Shown: one piece after another, positions 1-5,591 of the stretch
Layout: each line of letters opens with the position of its first letter
How positions within the stretch are numbered: the first letter of the stretch is position 1
DNA from: JAYVSZ01 sp043774925
Lineage (GTDB): Bacteria; Pseudomonadota; Gammaproteobacteria; Burkholderiales; Methylophilaceae
DNA: 24,914 nucleotides
Assembly: GCA_043774925.1 (NCBI GenBank)
Contig: JAYVSZ010000021.1
Coordinates: forward strand, 1-24,914
Direction: 5' to 3'
Notes under the pieces: model-generated
What the model saw: the letters and a program-made list of their open reading frames with translations, nothing else
The model's database searches: none
What the model was told of the DNA's origin: nothing
Translations under genes and position numbers: made by a program

Positions 1-72
1 TCAACATTAGGCAATATTTCGCCTGTAGAATATGAAGCTAAACAACAAAACGTAACAAATGCCTCTAACTAA
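1..72 (+). CDS. IS3-family transposase (OrfB), C-terminal end only
   Basis: The open frame enters from the left edge and stops at 70-72. Its 23 residues (STLGNISPVEYEAK and on) resemble the conserved end of IS3-family OrfB integrases, where an H-S-x-L-G-x-x-[ST]-P-x-[EQ]-[FY] motif closes the protein. The catalytic DDE domain would lie outside the window, so whether the element is intact cannot be judged. Family assignment rests on this short tail alone. Confidence 0.7.
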   Translation, partial: STLGNISPVEYEAKQQNVTNASN

Positions 73-100
73 GTGTCGCAGAAAACTAGACCATTACACA
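1..100 (+). mobile_element. Right end of an IS3-family insertion sequence
   Basis: After the transposase stop at 72 there is a short segment (73-100, with GAAAACTAGACCATTACACA at its end) placed where an IS3 right terminal inverted repeat should be and ending in CA, as IS3 ends do. The left end is outside the window, so the exact boundary (about 98-100) is a guess. Ordinary chromosomal sequence with the cysE promoter starts immediately afterwards. Confidence 0.55.
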
Positions 101-106
101 CTACCT

Positions 107-131
107 AATCCCGACTAAATTAGTCAAGATT
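107..131 (+). promoter_or_regulatory. Putative type 1 IscR box upstream of cysE
   Basis: The 13-bp perfect palindrome GACTAAATTAGTC (113-125) fits the core of the type 1 IscR consensus, GACTRWWWYAGTC, at every position. Including the flanks, about 21 of 25 positions agree. It overlaps the only reasonable -35 position (around 121-126) for a -10 CATAAT at 144-149, the geometry expected of a repressor site. Binding itself is inferred. Confidence 0.6.
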
Positions 132-149
132 TACGTTTTGTGGCATAAT
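121..149 (+). promoter_or_regulatory. Candidate cysE promoter
   Basis: A -10 hexamer CATAAT (144-149) lies 17 bp after a weak -35 TAGTCA (121-126). Initiation near 156 would give a leader of about 25 nt before the ATG at 181. The weak -35 overlaps the putative IscR box. The promoter sits entirely between the IS end and cysE. Confidence 0.45.
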
Positions 150-180
150 ATTGCCTTACATTTTTAAACAAAAAACCCAA

Positions 181-882
181 ATGTTTGATCACATAAAAGA
201 AGACATCGCCATTGTGTTCGACCGCGACCCCGCGGCGCGCACGCATTTTGAGATTCTTACGACTTATCCGGGCGTACATGCACTTTTAATACATCGCTTC
301 TCACACTGGCTATGGCAAGCGCGTCTTTATTGGCTCGCGCGTTTTATGTCGCATATTGGGCGCTTTTTCACTGGCATTGAGATTCATCCAGGCGCGACCA
401 TTGGCCACCGCGTGTTTATCGATCACGGCATGGGCGTGGTAGTGGGTGAAACCGCGATTATTGGCGACGATTGCACGCTGTATCACGGCGTGACGCTTGG
501 CGGCACGACTTGGAATAAAGGCAAGCGCCACCCGACTTTAGAAGCGGGCGTGGTAATTGGTGCAGGCGCAAAAGTGCTGGGACCGATTACCATTGGCGCA
601 GGCGCAAAAATCGGCAGCAATGCCGTCGTGGTGAAAGATGTGCCGCCAAACGCCACTGCGGTGGGCATTCCTGCACGGATATTGGAAGAAGAACAAGCCA
701 AGCAAGCGGAAACAAAAGCCAAATTTAGCGCCTACGCGGTGAGCGACGATGAAAATGACCCGATTAATAAGGCGCTACAGCCGCTGCTGGAGCGCATTGC
801 CAAGCAAGACGAGGAAATGCAGGAATTAAAAGCGCAAATGGGCGAAGCTTTTGGCGCGAAAAAACCCGCCAAGAAACCTTAA
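181..882 (+). CDS. cysE: Serine O-acetyltransferase
   Basis: CysE transfers acetyl from acetyl-CoA to L-serine, giving O-acetylserine, the carbon precursor of cysteine; cytosolic. The 233-residue protein starts at ATG 181 (MFDHIKEDIA), matching how short EpsC/CysE proteins begin; a TTG at 151 in the same frame would add ten unfamiliar residues. An N-terminal helical part is followed by the left-handed beta-helix hexapeptide domain (about residues 65-175) with DHGMGVVVGET containing the catalytic His82, then GVTLGGT and the VGIPAR closing element. The last ~55 residues form a charged helical tail ending in Lys-rich sequence. No clear Shine-Dalgarno is visible. It lies upstream of iscR, as in Pseudomonas-type isc loci, which makes sense because the isc operon consumes cysteine. 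Likely under IscR control. Confidence 0.95.
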   Translation: MFDHIKEDIAIVFDRDPAARTHFEILTTYPGVHALLIHRFSHWLWQARLYWLARFMSHIGRFFTGIEIHPGATIGHRVFIDHGMGVVVGETAIIGDDCTLYHGVTLGGTTWNKGKRHPTLEAGVVIGAGAKVLGPITIGAGAKIGSNAVVVKDVPPNATAVGIPARILEEEQAKQAETKAKFSAYAVSDDENDPINKALQPLLERIAKQDEEMQELKAQMGEAFGAKKPAKKP

Positions 883-951
883 TGTAGGAGCGCAATTTGT
901 TGCGCGAACAAACTCACAGAATGCAATCGCGCAATAAATTGCGCTCCTACA
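883..951. repeat. REP-like palindromic element, copy 1
   Basis: An inverted repeat with arms TGTAGGAGCGCAATTTGTTG and the complement of CAATAAATTGCGCTCCTACA, enclosing about 20 bp. A second copy with the same ends is at 23409-23482, so it is a dispersed repeat rather than a cysE-specific terminator. It begins one base after the cysE stop and fills the cysE-iscR spacer; it could fold in the transcript and reduce read-through. Confidence 0.85.
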
Positions 952-975
952 AAACCTGATGAACTTAAGCCGAAA

Positions 976-1000
976 ATAATTGACTAAATTACTAGGTTAT
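976..1000 (+). promoter_or_regulatory. Putative type 1 IscR box at the iscR promoter
   Basis: The 25-bp stretch contains TTGACTAAATTACTAG and agrees with the type 1 IscR consensus at about 21 of 25 positions, including ATA at the left end and TAT at the right end. It covers the -35 element, so [2Fe-2S]-IscR bound here would block RNA polymerase. Autorepression of the isc operon by IscR is established in E. coli; here it is inferred from the site. Confidence 0.7.
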
Positions 1001-1008
1001 TATAGAAT
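980..1008 (+). promoter_or_regulatory. iscR promoter
   Basis: TTGACT (980-985) and TAGAAT (1003-1008) are separated by 17 bp. Expected initiation is 1014-1016, only two to four bases before the iscR ATG at 1018, so the mRNA would be leaderless or nearly so. No Shine-Dalgarno is present in the interval. Confidence 0.65.
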
Positions 1009-1017
1009 TTACACCTT

Positions 1018-1524
1018 ATGAGACTCACCACAAAAGGCCGTTTTGCTGTTACCGCGATGCTAGACATTGCGTTAAATGAGATGAGCGGCGGCAACGAAAG
1101 CGATAACGAGATTAAGCCCGTGACACTGGCTGGCATTAGCGAGCGCCAAGATATTTCGCTCTCTTATTTAGAGCAACTTTTTTCGCGCTTGCGCCGCCAA
1201 GGTTTGGTCACCAGCGTGCGCGGCCCGGGCGGTGGTTATCGCTTGGCGTTGCCACAAAATGCGATTTCCATTTCTGCGATTATTAGCGCAGTAGATGAGC
1301 AAATTGACGCGACACAATGCAGCGGCAAAGAAGATTGCCACGGTGCGGAAGGCCGCTGCATGACGCATGATTTATGGGCTAGCCTCAATTTTAAAATTTT
1401 AGATTATTTATCTGGCGTAAGTTTGGCGGACATGGTGGAAATGCAACGCGACAAGACAAGTGTAGATGGTACAGTTGTATTTGCGCCACGCAGAACTTGT
1501 GTGACAGAAGCGGTAACGGCTTAA
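1018..1524 (+). CDS. iscR: Fe-S cluster assembly transcriptional regulator IscR
   Basis: Rrf2-family winged-helix repressor whose [2Fe-2S] form shuts down isc genes when cluster supply is adequate. The 168 residues begin with MRLTTKGRFAVTAMLDIALN; the recognition region includes ISLSYLEQLFSRLRRQGLV and the wing VRGPGGGYRL. Cluster ligands are Cys101, Cys107, Cys114 and His117. The last cysteine spacing is one residue longer than in E. coli IscR (C92, C98, C104, H107), and about ten extra polar residues (GGNESDNEIK) lie after the first helix. First gene of the isc operon, followed after three bases by the NifS-like desulfurase. Two putative IscR sites lie upstream, one at its own promoter and one at cysE. 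Confidence 0.96.
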   Translation: MRLTTKGRFAVTAMLDIALNEMSGGNESDNEIKPVTLAGISERQDISLSYLEQLFSRLRRQGLVTSVRGPGGGYRLALPQNAISISAIISAVDEQIDATQCSGKEDCHGAEGRCMTHDLWASLNFKILDYLSGVSLADMVEMQRDKTSVDGTVVFAPRRTCVTEAVTA

Positions 1525-1527
1525 AAA

Positions 1528-2706
1528 ATGGAAACGGTTTATTTTGACCATAACAGCACCACCGCACTCAAAAAAGAGGTGTTGGATACGATGTTGCCGT
1601 TTATGACCGAACAGCACGGCAACCCGACCAGCCGCCATGTATATGGCCGCAATGCTCGCGATGCAATAGAAAACGCAAGAGCGCAAGTGGCCAATGCGGT
1701 GGGCGCACAAGCTAGCCAAGTGGTATTTACCGCAAGCGGCACAGAGGCCAATAATTTCGCGATTAATGGCATCACCAGTAACTTAGCGCATGGGCAGATT
1801 TTAACCAGCGCGATAGAGCATCCTTGCGTTACAAAGCCAGCGCTAGCCATGCAAGCACGCGGCTGGAAGGCGCAAAACATCGGCGTAGATGCGGATTGCC
1901 AGCTGGACATGCACCACTTGCATAATCTGCTTGCCGCCCCCACAAACATGGTGTCGGTGATGTTGGCGAACAACGAAACGGGTGCGATACAAAATTTGGC
2001 TGAAATTAGCCTATTAGCCAGGCAGCACAAGGCTTATGTGCACACCGATGCGGTGCAAGCGCTGGGTAAAATGCCGGTGAATTTTGGTGATTTAGGCGTG
2101 CATGCCATGACGCTTTCTAGCCACAAAATTGGCGGTCCGCTTGGCGCGGGCGCACTAGTGCTGGATAAACGCGTAGATATTTTTCCGCTTTTGCACGGCG
2201 GCGGCCAAGAAAAAGGCTTGCGTAGCGGCACAGAAAACGTGGTAGCGATTGTTGGTTTTGGCGCAGCTTGCGAGCTTGCAGTTAAAAATTTAAGCGCTTT
2301 TTATAAGCACACCGCTGCCCTGCGAGCCAATCTGGAAGCGGCTCTCAAGGCAATGAGTATAACAAGCAAAATGAATGCAACGATTTTTGCAAGCAATACA
2401 AAACGTTTGCCAAATACCAGCTTTTTTGCTTTTGCCAATAAGTCAGGTGAAGTCATCGACGGTGAGACTTTGGTAACAGCGCTGGATAAAGCAGGTTTTG
2501 CCGTTGCCAGCGGCTCGGCATGCTCTAGCGATAGCACCGAGCCAAGCCATGTGCTGTTGGCGATGGGCATTGATTCAGACATGGCGCGCGGCGCAGTGCG
2601 CGTGAGTTTTGGCATGAGCAACACCATTGAACAAGTCGAGGCGTTTTTAAAAACCTTGGCACAAGAAGTGAACCGATTAAAACAGATGACCGCGATTGCG
2701 GCTTAG
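1528..2706 (+). CDS. NifS-like cysteine desulfurase, paralogue beside iscS
   Basis: A class V PLP enzyme of 392 residues that should convert cysteine to alanine and a protein-bound persulfide. Visible landmarks: FDHNSTTALKKEV at the start, EHP with His98, NNETGAIQ, SSHKIGGPLGAGAL with PLP-binding Lys200, and the mobile loop SGSACSSDSTEPSHVL with catalytic Cys332. It begins three bases after the iscR stop and has no clear Shine-Dalgarno, so it is probably translationally coupled. Unlike the following IscS it lacks the C-terminal tail (SPLWDMFKDG...) that helps E. coli IscS hold IscU, and its active-site loop differs. It may therefore serve another sulfur acceptor, or be an older NifS/IscS form kept in the operon. 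Catalytic residues are intact, so it is not a pseudogene. Confidence 0.9.
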   Translation: METVYFDHNSTTALKKEVLDTMLPFMTEQHGNPTSRHVYGRNARDAIENARAQVANAVGAQASQVVFTASGTEANNFAINGITSNLAHGQILTSAIEHPCVTKPALAMQARGWKAQNIGVDADCQLDMHHLHNLLAAPTNMVSVMLANNETGAIQNLAEISLLARQHKAYVHTDAVQALGKMPVNFGDLGVHAMTLSSHKIGGPLGAGALVLDKRVDIFPLLHGGGQEKGLRSGTENVVAIVGFGAACELAVKNLSAFYKHTAALRANLEAALKAMSITSKMNATIFASNTKRLPNTSFFAFANKSGEVIDGETLVTALDKAGFAVASGSACSSDSTEPSHVLLAMGIDSDMARGAVRVSFGMSNTIEQVEAFLKTLAQEVNRLKQMTAIAA

Positions 2707-2739
2707 CAAATTTAAAATAAAGTATTTTTGAAAGGAAGT

Positions 2740-2863
2740 AAAAAACCGTAGCGAGTGGCAAATATGCAAGGCGCACAGCGCGCAGAAGCCGAGACAGTAT
2801 GTTGTATTACGGCGAGGTTGCGAGCACTGCGCAACACAGCAGATTTACGCAGTAGGTTTTTAG
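2740..2863. repeat. Imperfect palindromic element in the iscS leader
   Basis: This stretch has imperfect inverted ends: AAAAACCGTAGCGAGTGGCA reads inward from the left and AAAAACCTACTGCGTAAATC inward from the right on the other strand; further in, both arms continue with similar GCGCA...CGCA blocks. It is GC-richer than its flanks. It stands between a good Shine-Dalgarno sequence (AAGGAAG, about 2731-2738) and the iscS ATG at 2869. It can be read as 38 extra codons of iscS, but those residues resemble no IscS. A mobile palindrome is the simplest reading; other genomic copies would confirm it. Confidence 0.55.
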
Positions 2864-2868
2864 ATGAC

Positions 2869-4083
2869 ATGGAACGTAAACCGATTTATTTAGACTATTC
2901 CGCGACAACGCCTGTAGATTCACGCGTGGCTGCAAAAATGATTCCGTATTTGTGTGAAGAATACGGCAACCCAGCCTCACGCAGCCACCCTTATGGTTGG
3001 ACAGCGGAAAAAGCGGTGGAAAATGCACGCGAAGAGGTGGCCAAATTAGTCGGCGCAGATCCGCGTGAAATTGTGTGGACCTCGGGCGCGACAGAATCGA
3101 ATAACTTGGCGATTAAAGGCGCAGCAAACTTTTATGCTGGCACCAAAGGCAAACATATTATTACCATCTCCACCGAGCATAAAGCGGTGATTGACCCCGT
3201 GCGCGAGCTAGAGCGCCAAGGTTTTGAAGCGACGTTTTTAGAGCCAGAAGCTGATGGCTTAGTGAGCTTAGAGAAATTTAAAGCAGCAATTCGCCCTGAT
3301 ACAGTGTTAGCTAGCGTGATGTTGGTCAATAACGAAATTGGTGTGATTCAAGACATTGCGGCAATTGGCAATATTTGCCGCGAAAATAATATTATTTTTC
3401 ATGTAGATGCCGCGCAAGCCACTGGCAAAGTAAAAATTGATTTAGAAAACTTACCTGTGGATTTAATGAGCTTTAGCGCGCATAAAACTTATGGTCCAAA
3501 AGGTATTGGCGCTTTGTATGTACGCCGCAAGCCACGTATCCGGATTGAGGCGCAAATGCACGGCGGCGGGCACGAGCGCGGCATGCGTTCTGGCACGCTA
3601 GCTACACATCAAATTGTGGGCATGGGCGAGGCTTTCCGTATTGCACGCGAGGAAATGGCGGCCGAAAATGAGCGCATCCGCATGTTGCGCGACAAGCTTT
3701 TACATGGTTTAGAAACGATTGAAGAAACTTATGTCAACGGTGATTTAGCGCACCGCATTCCACATAATTTGAATATTAGTTTCAACTATGTGGAAGGCGA
3801 ATCACTGATTATGGCGATTAAAGGCATCGCTGTTTCTAGCGGCTCTGCGTGTACCTCTGCCAGCTTAGAGCCTTCATACGTGTTGCGCGCTTTAGGTCGT
3901 AGCGATGAACTTGCACACAGCTCAATTCGCTTCACAATCGGACGTTTTACGACGGAAGCAGACGTAGATTACACGATTGCTTTATTGAAGGAAAAGGTTG
4001 AAAAATTGCGCGACCTGTCACCGTTGTGGGACATGTTTAAAGATGGAATCGATATATCAAAAGTTGAGTGGGCAGCCCACTAA
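2869..4083 (+). CDS. iscS: Cysteine desulfurase IscS
   Basis: The main sulfur donor: PLP-dependent removal of sulfur from cysteine and delivery as persulfide to IscU and other acceptors. Starting at ATG 2869 (MERKPIYLDYSATTPVD) it is 404 residues, exactly the E. coli length, with the same numbering of key residues: His104 in STEHKAV, PLP Lys206 in SAHKTYGPKG and catalytic Cys328 in SSGSACTSASLEPS. The C-terminal IscU-binding tail (SPLWDMFKDGIDISKVEWAA) is present. An in-frame ATG at 2755 would add 38 residues coded by a palindromic repeat and is rejected. The stop is followed immediately by the iscU ribosome site. Second of two tandem desulfurases. Confidence 0.97.
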   Translation: MERKPIYLDYSATTPVDSRVAAKMIPYLCEEYGNPASRSHPYGWTAEKAVENAREEVAKLVGADPREIVWTSGATESNNLAIKGAANFYAGTKGKHIITISTEHKAVIDPVRELERQGFEATFLEPEADGLVSLEKFKAAIRPDTVLASVMLVNNEIGVIQDIAAIGNICRENNIIFHVDAAQATGKVKIDLENLPVDLMSFSAHKTYGPKGIGALYVRRKPRIRIEAQMHGGGHERGMRSGTLATHQIVGMGEAFRIAREEMAAENERIRMLRDKLLHGLETIEETYVNGDLAHRIPHNLNISFNYVEGESLIMAIKGIAVSSGSACTSASLEPSYVLRALGRSDELAHSSIRFTIGRFTTEADVDYTIALLKEKVEKLRDLSPLWDMFKDGIDISKVEWAAH

Positions 4084-4094
4084 GGAGCAATAAA

Positions 4095-4493
4095 ATGGCA
4101 TATTCAGATAAAGTTTTAGATCATTATGAAAACCCACGTAACGTGGGTAGTTTAGATAAAAACGACCCACAAGTCGGCACTGGCATGGTTGGTGCGCCCG
4201 CTTGTGGTGACGTGATGAAGTTGATGATTAAAGTAAATGATGCGGGCATTATTGAAGATGCTAAATTCAAAACCTACGGCTGCGGCTCGGCCATTGCGTC
4301 TAGCTCGCTCGTCACCGAGTGGCTAAAAGGCAAAACCGTGGACGAAGCTTATGCCATTAAAAACTCTGCCATTGCGGAAGAACTTGCTTTGCCACCTGTG
4401 AAAATTCACTGCTCGGTCTTGGCAGAAGATGCGATTAAAGCGGCGGTTGCAGACATTAAAGCCAAACAATTAGCGGCAAAAGAGGCAGTGTAA
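4095..4493 (+). CDS. iscU: Fe-S cluster scaffold protein IscU
   Basis: Scaffold on which [2Fe-2S] clusters are built from IscS sulfur and iron. At 132 residues it has all three ligand cysteines at the E. coli positions, Cys37 (GAPACGD, with Asp39), Cys63 (YGCGSA) and Cys106, plus His105. The HscA recognition motif LPPVK (99-103) is present. The start at 4095 (MAYSDKVLDHYENPRNVGSL) is fixed by family alignment and by AAGGAG just upstream, which overlaps the iscS stop; the gap to iscS is 11 bases. The last dozen residues are Lys/Ala-rich. Confidence 0.98.
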   Translation: MAYSDKVLDHYENPRNVGSLDKNDPQVGTGMVGAPACGDVMKLMIKVNDAGIIEDAKFKTYGCGSAIASSSLVTEWLKGKTVDEAYAIKNSAIAEELALPPVKIHCSVLAEDAIKAAVADIKAKQLAAKEAV

Positions 4494-4504
4494 AACAATT
4501 AAGG

Positions 4505-4568
4505 TGTCATTCCGAACTTGATTCGGAATCTTGTTAATCACTAGATTCTGACTGTCGTCAGAATGACA
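4505..4568. repeat. TGTCATTC-type double-hairpin repeat in the iscU-iscA spacer
   Basis: The ends are inverted (TGTCATTCCGA at the left, TCAGAATGACA at the right). Each half also folds alone: ATTCCGAA/TTCGGAAT around a short loop, then ATTCTGAC/GTCAGAAT around TGTC. Such two-hairpin units are typical of BIME-like dispersed repeats. Related ends occur at 7484-7569 and a half copy at 11301-11328. There is no U-run after the second hairpin, so a strong intrinsic terminator is unlikely. Confidence 0.75.
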
Positions 4569-4587
4569 AAATAGGAAAAAAAGATAT

Positions 4588-4911
4588 ATGGCAATTTCAC
4601 TTACACGAGCAGCGGCAACGCGCGTCGAAAAATTCCTTGCCAGTCGCGGCAAAGGCATTGGCTTGCGCTTGGGCGTTAAAACCACTGGCTGCTCTGGCAT
4701 GGCCTACACGCTTGAGTTTGTGGACGACATGCACCCTGAAGACATGGCGTTTGATAGCCACGGCGTTAAGGTGATTGTTGACCCGAAAAGTTTAGCCTAC
4801 ATTGACGGCACAGAACTCGACTTTACCAAAGAAGGGTTAAATGAAGGATTTAAATTCAACAATCCGAACGTAAAAGATGAGTGTGGCTGTGGTGAAAGCT
4901 TTACAGTTTAA
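4588..4911 (+). CDS. iscA: Iron-sulfur cluster assembly protein IscA
   Basis: A-type carrier that receives iron or clusters and passes them to apo-proteins. The 107-residue HesB/IscA fold has the three invariant cysteines Cys35 (TTGCSGMAY), Cys99 and Cys101 (DECGCGESF). Start 4588 (MAISLTRAAATRVEKFL) agrees with the family; AGGA at 4573-4576 is a plausible, slightly distant ribosome site, downstream of the repeat filling the spacer. It is flanked on both sides by palindromic elements, so its expression relative to iscU may depend on them. Confidence 0.97.
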   Translation: MAISLTRAAATRVEKFLASRGKGIGLRLGVKTTGCSGMAYTLEFVDDMHPEDMAFDSHGVKVIVDPKSLAYIDGTELDFTKEGLNEGFKFNNPNVKDECGCGESFTV

Positions 4912-4912
4912 T

Positions 4913-5060
4913 TTTAACCGCCGATAAACGCAGATGTACGCCGATTGACTTTAAAAACCTTCAAATACTCGCCTTTATTTAGCGTCAAAAAAACGATTCC
5001 ACAACTCAAATCTACATGATTATTTTTATCTGCGTTCATCTGCGTTTATCGGCGGTTAAA
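4913..5060. repeat. Long terminal-inverted-repeat element in the iscA-hscB spacer
   Basis: About 148 bp bounded by near-perfect inverted arms of about 33 bp: the left arm begins TTTAACCGCCGATAAACGCA and the right end is its complement, TGCGTTTATCGGCGGTTAAA, with about two mismatches across the arms. The AT-rich interior has no coding capacity. The layout is that of a small non-autonomous palindromic element (MITE-like or REP-like). It occupies almost the whole spacer and ends 12 bp before the hscB start. Confidence 0.8.
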
Positions 5061-5072
5061 TAAAGACTTAAC

Positions 5073-5588
5073 ATGCAAAACTACTTTTCACTATTTAATC
5101 TGCCGCAACAATTTAATATTGACATTAAAACTTTAGAGGTAAATTTTCGTAAAATTCAATCTGAATCACATCCTGATCGTTTTGTATCTGGGACGACATC
5201 TGAAAAATTACATGCCATGCAAACCGCTACTTTAGCCAACGAAGCTTATGTCACGCTAAAAGAACCTGCCCTGCGAGCCGCATATCTATTGGGCTTGCAA
5301 GGCATTGATGCTACGCCTGAAACCAACACAAAAATGCCAGCAGATTTTTTAATGCAGCAAATGGAATGGCGCGAGGCGTTGGAAGATGCGAAGCAAGCGA
5401 AAAATATTGACGATTTAGAAGCGTTACAGAAAGAAATGCAAACCGAAGCCAAAGCTTTGCAATTGGACTTACACACTTTCTTCGATGAAAAACACGACTT
5501 GGCTGCTGCAACCGAAAGCACGCGCAAACTTATTTTTATTGATAAAGTATGCGCAGATACTAACAAAGCAATTGAACAACTAGATTAA
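5073..5588 (+). CDS. hscB: Fe-S cluster co-chaperone HscB
   Basis: J-domain protein that brings IscU to HscA and stimulates its ATPase. The 171 residues open with an N-terminal J domain (MQNYFSLFNLPQQFNID) carrying the His-Pro-Asp motif at 33-35 (ESHPDRF), followed by a helical C-terminal domain that binds IscU (from about residue 90, with ADFLMQQMEWREALEDAK). Length matches E. coli HscB. The ribosome site is weak. The stop is three bases before hscA, so the two are likely coupled. Confidence 0.96.
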   Translation: MQNYFSLFNLPQQFNIDIKTLEVNFRKIQSESHPDRFVSGTTSEKLHAMQTATLANEAYVTLKEPALRAAYLLGLQGIDATPETNTKMPADFLMQQMEWREALEDAKQAKNIDDLEALQKEMQTEAKALQLDLHTFFDEKHDLAAATESTRKLIFIDKVCADTNKAIEQLD

Positions 5589-5591
5589 ATT

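Noticed and set aside
1539..2030. 163-codon open frame on the minus strand inside the NifS-like gene
   Set aside because: Antisense shadow of a strongly conserved enzyme; composition is Cys/Ala/Ser-rich without any recognisable motif.
2755..2868. N-terminal 38-residue extension of IscS
   Set aside because: It is encoded by a palindromic repeat, resembles no IscS, and removing it gives exactly the 404-residue family length with standard residue numbering.
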